8,536 nucleotides of DNA from Oscillospiraceae bacterium. GTDB lineage: Bacteria > Bacillota > Clostridia > Christensenellales > Aristaeellaceae. A program made the translations under genes and the position numbers. A model generated the notes under the pieces. It had not been told where the DNA came from. It worked only from the letters and a program-made list of their open reading frames with translations, and did no database searches. Shown here one piece after another: positions 6,293 to 8,536 of the stretch (position 1 is its first letter; each line of letters opens with the position of its first letter). The stretch is from NCBI GenBank assembly GCA_031282605.1, contig JAITDK010000308.1, forward strand, positions 1 to 8,536, read 5' to 3'.

Positions 6293-7243
6293 TTGCTGCA
6301 TTACAACAACACCGCCGCGCCGCGCCCGCGCGTTCAGCCCCCGCTGCGCAAGCATGTCCGGAAATACTGGCAGCTGTACGTCATGGCCGCGATCCCGTTC
6401 GCCGCGTTCCTGCTGTTCAAGTATGTGCCCATGTTCGGCAACATACTGGCGTTCCGGAAATTCCGCGCGGGCGCGTCGCCGTTCGGCGTGGACTGGATTG
6501 GCATGAAGAACTTCCAGCGCTTCCTGAAGGATAAATCGTTCTGGCGGGCGTTCACCAACACGCTCATAACATCCTCGCTGAATCTGCTGTTCAACTTCCC
6601 TATACCCGTTATATTCGCGCTGCTGCTCAACGAACTGCGCAGCCTCAAGTTCAAGAAGCTAGTGCAGACGGTGTCATACATGCCCAGGTTCGTGTCTACA
6701 ATCGTCATGATAACGATGCTCAACGAGATACTCTCGCCCACGAGCGGGAGCCTGAATATGATCCTGAATAACGTATTCGGGATCAAGCCCATCTATTTTG
6801 TGAATGTACCGGCCTTCTTCAGGCCGATCTATATCCTGACTGATATGTGGCAGTTCACGGGCTGGTCGGCGATTATCTACCTCGCCGCGATCACCGGCGT
6901 CAACGGCGAACTGTACGAATCCGCGATGATCGACGGCGCAAACCGCTGGCAGCAGACGCTGTACGTGACGCTTCCGTCCATCCTTTCGACCGTCATGGTG
7001 ATGTTCATACTCAGCGTTGGACGCCTGCTGTCCGTCGGGTTTGAAAAGGTGCTGCTGCTGTACTCACCGGAAAACTCGATTGTCAGCGACGTGATAGATA
7101 CCTTCGTGTATCGTTATGGCATCACCAATAATAACTATTCGTACGCGACCGCGGTCGGCTTGTTCGGCGGCGTGATAGGCGTGGCGCTCGTATCGTCCGC
7201 GAACTTCGTCAGCCGCCGCCTCACCGGCGACGGGCTGTATTGA
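6293..7243 (+). CDS. ABC transporter permease, LplB/YteP-type
   Basis: This 316-residue integral membrane protein forms half of the sugar import channel. After a basic cytoplasmic N-terminus (RPRVQPPLRKHVRKYW), about six hydrophobic segments follow. The first is around residues 28-54 (LYVMAAIPFAAFLLFKYVP). The cytoplasmic EAA loop, where the ATPase docks, runs from E209 in YESAMIDGANRW to LP at 227-228, with the invariant Gly as G215. The segment FKYVPMFGNILAFRKF and the downstream WIGMKNFQRF are typical of the LplB/YteP subgroup used for complex carbohydrates. It follows the binding-protein gene across a 147-base gap that holds a hairpin and an 11-bp repeat array. The start is taken as TTG 6293; ATG 6272 would give 323 residues. 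No gene for the ATPase is in the window. Related importers use a shared ATPase of the MsmX type encoded elsewhere (established for Bacillus, inferred here). Confidence 0.88.
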   Translation: MLHYNNTAAPRPRVQPPLRKHVRKYWQLYVMAAIPFAAFLLFKYVPMFGNILAFRKFRAGASPFGVDWIGMKNFQRFLKDKSFWRAFTNTLITSSLNLLFNFPIPVIFALLLNELRSLKFKKLVQTVSYMPRFVSTIVMITMLNEILSPTSGSLNMILNNVFGIKPIYFVNVPAFFRPIYILTDMWQFTGWSAIIYLAAITGVNGELYESAMIDGANRWQQTLYVTLPSILSTVMVMFILSVGRLLSVGFEKVLLLYSPENSIVSDVIDTFVYRYGITNNNYSYATAVGLFGGVIGVALVSSANFVSRRLTGDGLY

Positions 7244-7261
7244 CGGCGGAAGGAGAACAGT

Positions 7262-8137
7262 ATGCACGATCGTTCGACCGGTTACCGCGTCTTTTCAGCG
7301 TTCAACATCTGTCTGATGCTGTTCGTGCTGTTTTTATGCCTGTATCCGTTTGTGTATATGCTGGCGATTTCGTTTAGCAGCGCGAAGGCGGTTATCAATG
7401 GCTGGGTCAGCTTTTACCCAAAGGAGTTCACGCTTGAGACATACAAGCTCATAACCAGCAACGCGCAGTTCCGCATTGGCTACGCGAACACCGTTTTCTA
7501 TACCGTGGGCGGCACGGCTATCGCGATGGGCTTGATGTGCCTGATGGCATACCCGCTGTCGAAGACGTTCCTGCGCGGGCGCGGCATTCTGATGAAGATA
7601 GTCATCTTCTCGATGTTCTTTTCGGGAGGGATGATTCCCAACCTGATGCTCGTTATCTGGCTTCATCTGAACAATACCGTATGGGCGATGCTCCTGCCCT
7701 TCGCGATAAACCAATTCAACCTGATCATCCTGGTCAACTTCTTCAGGTCGCTGCCGGACAGCATCGAGGAGGCGGCGGTCATTGACGGTATGGGATACTT
7801 CGGCATCCTCTGGCGTATCGTGCTGCCGCTGTCCACCCCGGCGCTGGCGACAATCGCGCTGTACACCGCCGTGTTTTTCTGGAACGACTGGTTCTACAGC
7901 CTCATCTATATGAACAGCAACGAGCGGTATTCCGTTATGGTGTACCTGCGCAATATCGTATCAGGACAGTCGATGGCCGGAGCGGCGGCCGGCAGCGGCT
8001 CGTCGGAGCGCATGACGGTTTACGCGACGCTGCGTGCCTCGTCGATAATCCTCACCTCGCTGCCTATTATCATTCTATATCCGTTCCTGCAGCGATTCTT
8101 CGTCAAAGGTCTGACGATTGGATCGGTTAAGGGGTGA
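7262..8137 (+). CDS. ABC transporter permease, LplC/YtcP-type
   Basis: This 291-residue membrane protein is the second half of the sugar import channel. The first membrane segment is near residues 14-37 (ending YPFVYMLAISFSS). Further segments lie near 76-97, 110-133, 137-158, 192-214 and 260-276. The EAA loop is EEAAVIDGMGYFGILW with G176, followed by LP at 189-190. The C-terminal FVKGLTIGSVKG is a hallmark ending of YtcP/LplC-type permeases. The start is ATG 7262 with GGAAGGAG (7248-7255) 6 bases upstream, and the gene begins 18 bases after the stop of the first permease, so the two are surely co-transcribed. A terminator follows 76 bases after its stop. Nothing is truncated or missing in the protein. 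Confidence 0.92.
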   Translation: MHDRSTGYRVFSAFNICLMLFVLFLCLYPFVYMLAISFSSAKAVINGWVSFYPKEFTLETYKLITSNAQFRIGYANTVFYTVGGTAIAMGLMCLMAYPLSKTFLRGRGILMKIVIFSMFFSGGMIPNLMLVIWLHLNNTVWAMLLPFAINQFNLIILVNFFRSLPDSIEEAAVIDGMGYFGILWRIVLPLSTPALATIALYTAVFFWNDWFYSLIYMNSNERYSVMVYLRNIVSGQSMAGAAAGSGSSERMTVYATLRASSIILTSLPIIILYPFLQRFFVKGLTIGSVKG

Positions 8138-8213
8138 GGCAAGTAAGCGCGGCCAGGACGTGAGCTTAGATGGTCGTTCGCGGCGGACTGATCTGCCCCC
8201 TGAACATAAAACA

Positions 8214-8250
8214 GCCTCCCTGTCGTTGAAATCGGCATTGACAGGGAGGC
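8214..8250. terminator. Bidirectional terminator between convergent genes
   Basis: GCCTCCCTGTC (8214-8224) pairs perfectly with GACAGGGAGGC (8240-8250) around a 15-base loop. An extra A-T pair (8213 with 8251) is possible. On the plus strand TTTGCTATATT follows. On the minus strand the stem is followed by TGTTTTAT, the better U-tract. It should end the permease transcript from the left and the dipeptidase transcript from the right. The remaining bases of 8138-8300 hold nothing else I can support. Confidence 0.8.
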
Positions 8251-8300
8251 TTTGCTATATTACGTGCCGTCGGGAGTATATGCTCCGATACCTGCGGGCG

Positions 8301-8536
8301 TCAAACCATCCCGTCCGCCTCCACAACCCCCATCGCCAGAACGGCCATAGCCTGCAGCAGTCCGTCGATATGGATCGCTTCGTCAGGACCGTGGCCTCCG
8401 CCGTGACCCGGCTTCCTCCACTCAGGCGCCGGCGGCTCAAACCCTCCAGGCCCGAAGCCCAGCGCGCGCGGCAGTTTGCGCGCGTAAGTGCCGCCGGACA
8501 TCACGAACGGCTTTTCATCCTTGCCGGCGATATCGT
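8301..8536 (-). CDS. M20 dipeptidase (PepV-type), C-terminal fragment
   Basis: Only the last 77 residues are in the window; the gene enters from the right edge. The C-terminal block contains SGGTYARKLPRALGFGPG, then GHGGGHGPDEAIHIDGLL. This fits the end of M20 dipeptidases of the PepV / Xaa-His dipeptidase group, in which the GGTYAR segment contacts substrate and the His in the H-x-P-D-E motif is a metal ligand. Such enzymes cut dipeptides in the cytoplasm with two zinc ions. The stop is TGA at 8303-8301. It converges on the permease gene across a shared terminator, so it is a separate transcription unit. It belongs to a different M20 subgroup from the amidohydrolase at 3223-4395. A tripeptidase or succinyl-diaminopimelate desuccinylase relative is less likely given the GGTYAR block. 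Confidence 0.8.
   Translation of the reverse strand, partial: DIAGKDEKPFVMSGGTYARKLPRALGFGPGGFEPPAPEWRKPGHGGGHGPDEAIHIDGLLQAMAVLAMGVVEADGMV

Noticed and set aside
8272..8287. Short dyad GGAG-TATATG-CTCC downstream of the dipeptidase stop
   Set aside because: The stem is only four to five pairs with no U-tract, and a much stronger terminator lies at 8214-8250.

Overview
The window looks like the chromosome of a moderately GC-rich Gram-positive bacterium, most likely an uncultured Clostridia-type Bacillota. The evidence is strong AGGAGG-like ribosome binding sites, frequent TTG starts, an LplA/LplB/LplC (YtcQ/YteP/YtcP)-style carbohydrate ABC importer without its own ATPase, and a PepV-type dipeptidase. 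The taxonomic call is inference; no RNA gene or other phylogenetic marker is present. I see no mobile element, CRISPR array or broken gene.

Layout. Bases 1-200 are a non-coding leader with a weak promoter-like pair and inverted repeats. Bases 201-3228 (+) hold an AMP-forming acyl-CoA synthetase-type ligase and, 82 bases later, a GHMP kinase. The kinase resembles plant galacturonate 1-kinase more than true galactokinase. Its TTG start and ribosome binding site lie at the foot of a possible RBS-masking stem. Tail to tail with it, overlapping by 6 bases, is an M20D amidohydrolase on the minus strand (3223-4395). A compact divergent promoter region (4396-4600) separates the amidohydrolase from the transporter operon. 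That operon (+) encodes a secreted solute-binding protein (4601-6145) and two permeases (6293-7243 and 7262-8137). Between the binding protein and the first permease lie a perfect 12-bp hairpin and a run of five 11-bp tandem repeats. A bidirectional terminator (8214-8250) separates the operon from the 3' end of a convergent M20 dipeptidase gene, which is cut by the window edge (8301-8536, minus).

How the genes may work together (inference). The importer family is used for oligosaccharides, including pectin-derived ones in Bacillus. The kinase would phosphorylate a uronic acid or related sugar at C1. The M20 enzymes would hydrolyse amide or peptide bonds, and the ligase would activate a carboxylic acid as its CoA thioester. 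This could be a salvage locus for a uronate- or amide-containing glycoconjugate, but no pathway of this exact composition is known to me. The most notable items are the galacturonokinase-like kinase, the 11-bp repeat array, the palindrome overlapping the -35 box of the transporter promoter, and the possible RBS-masking stem before the kinase.
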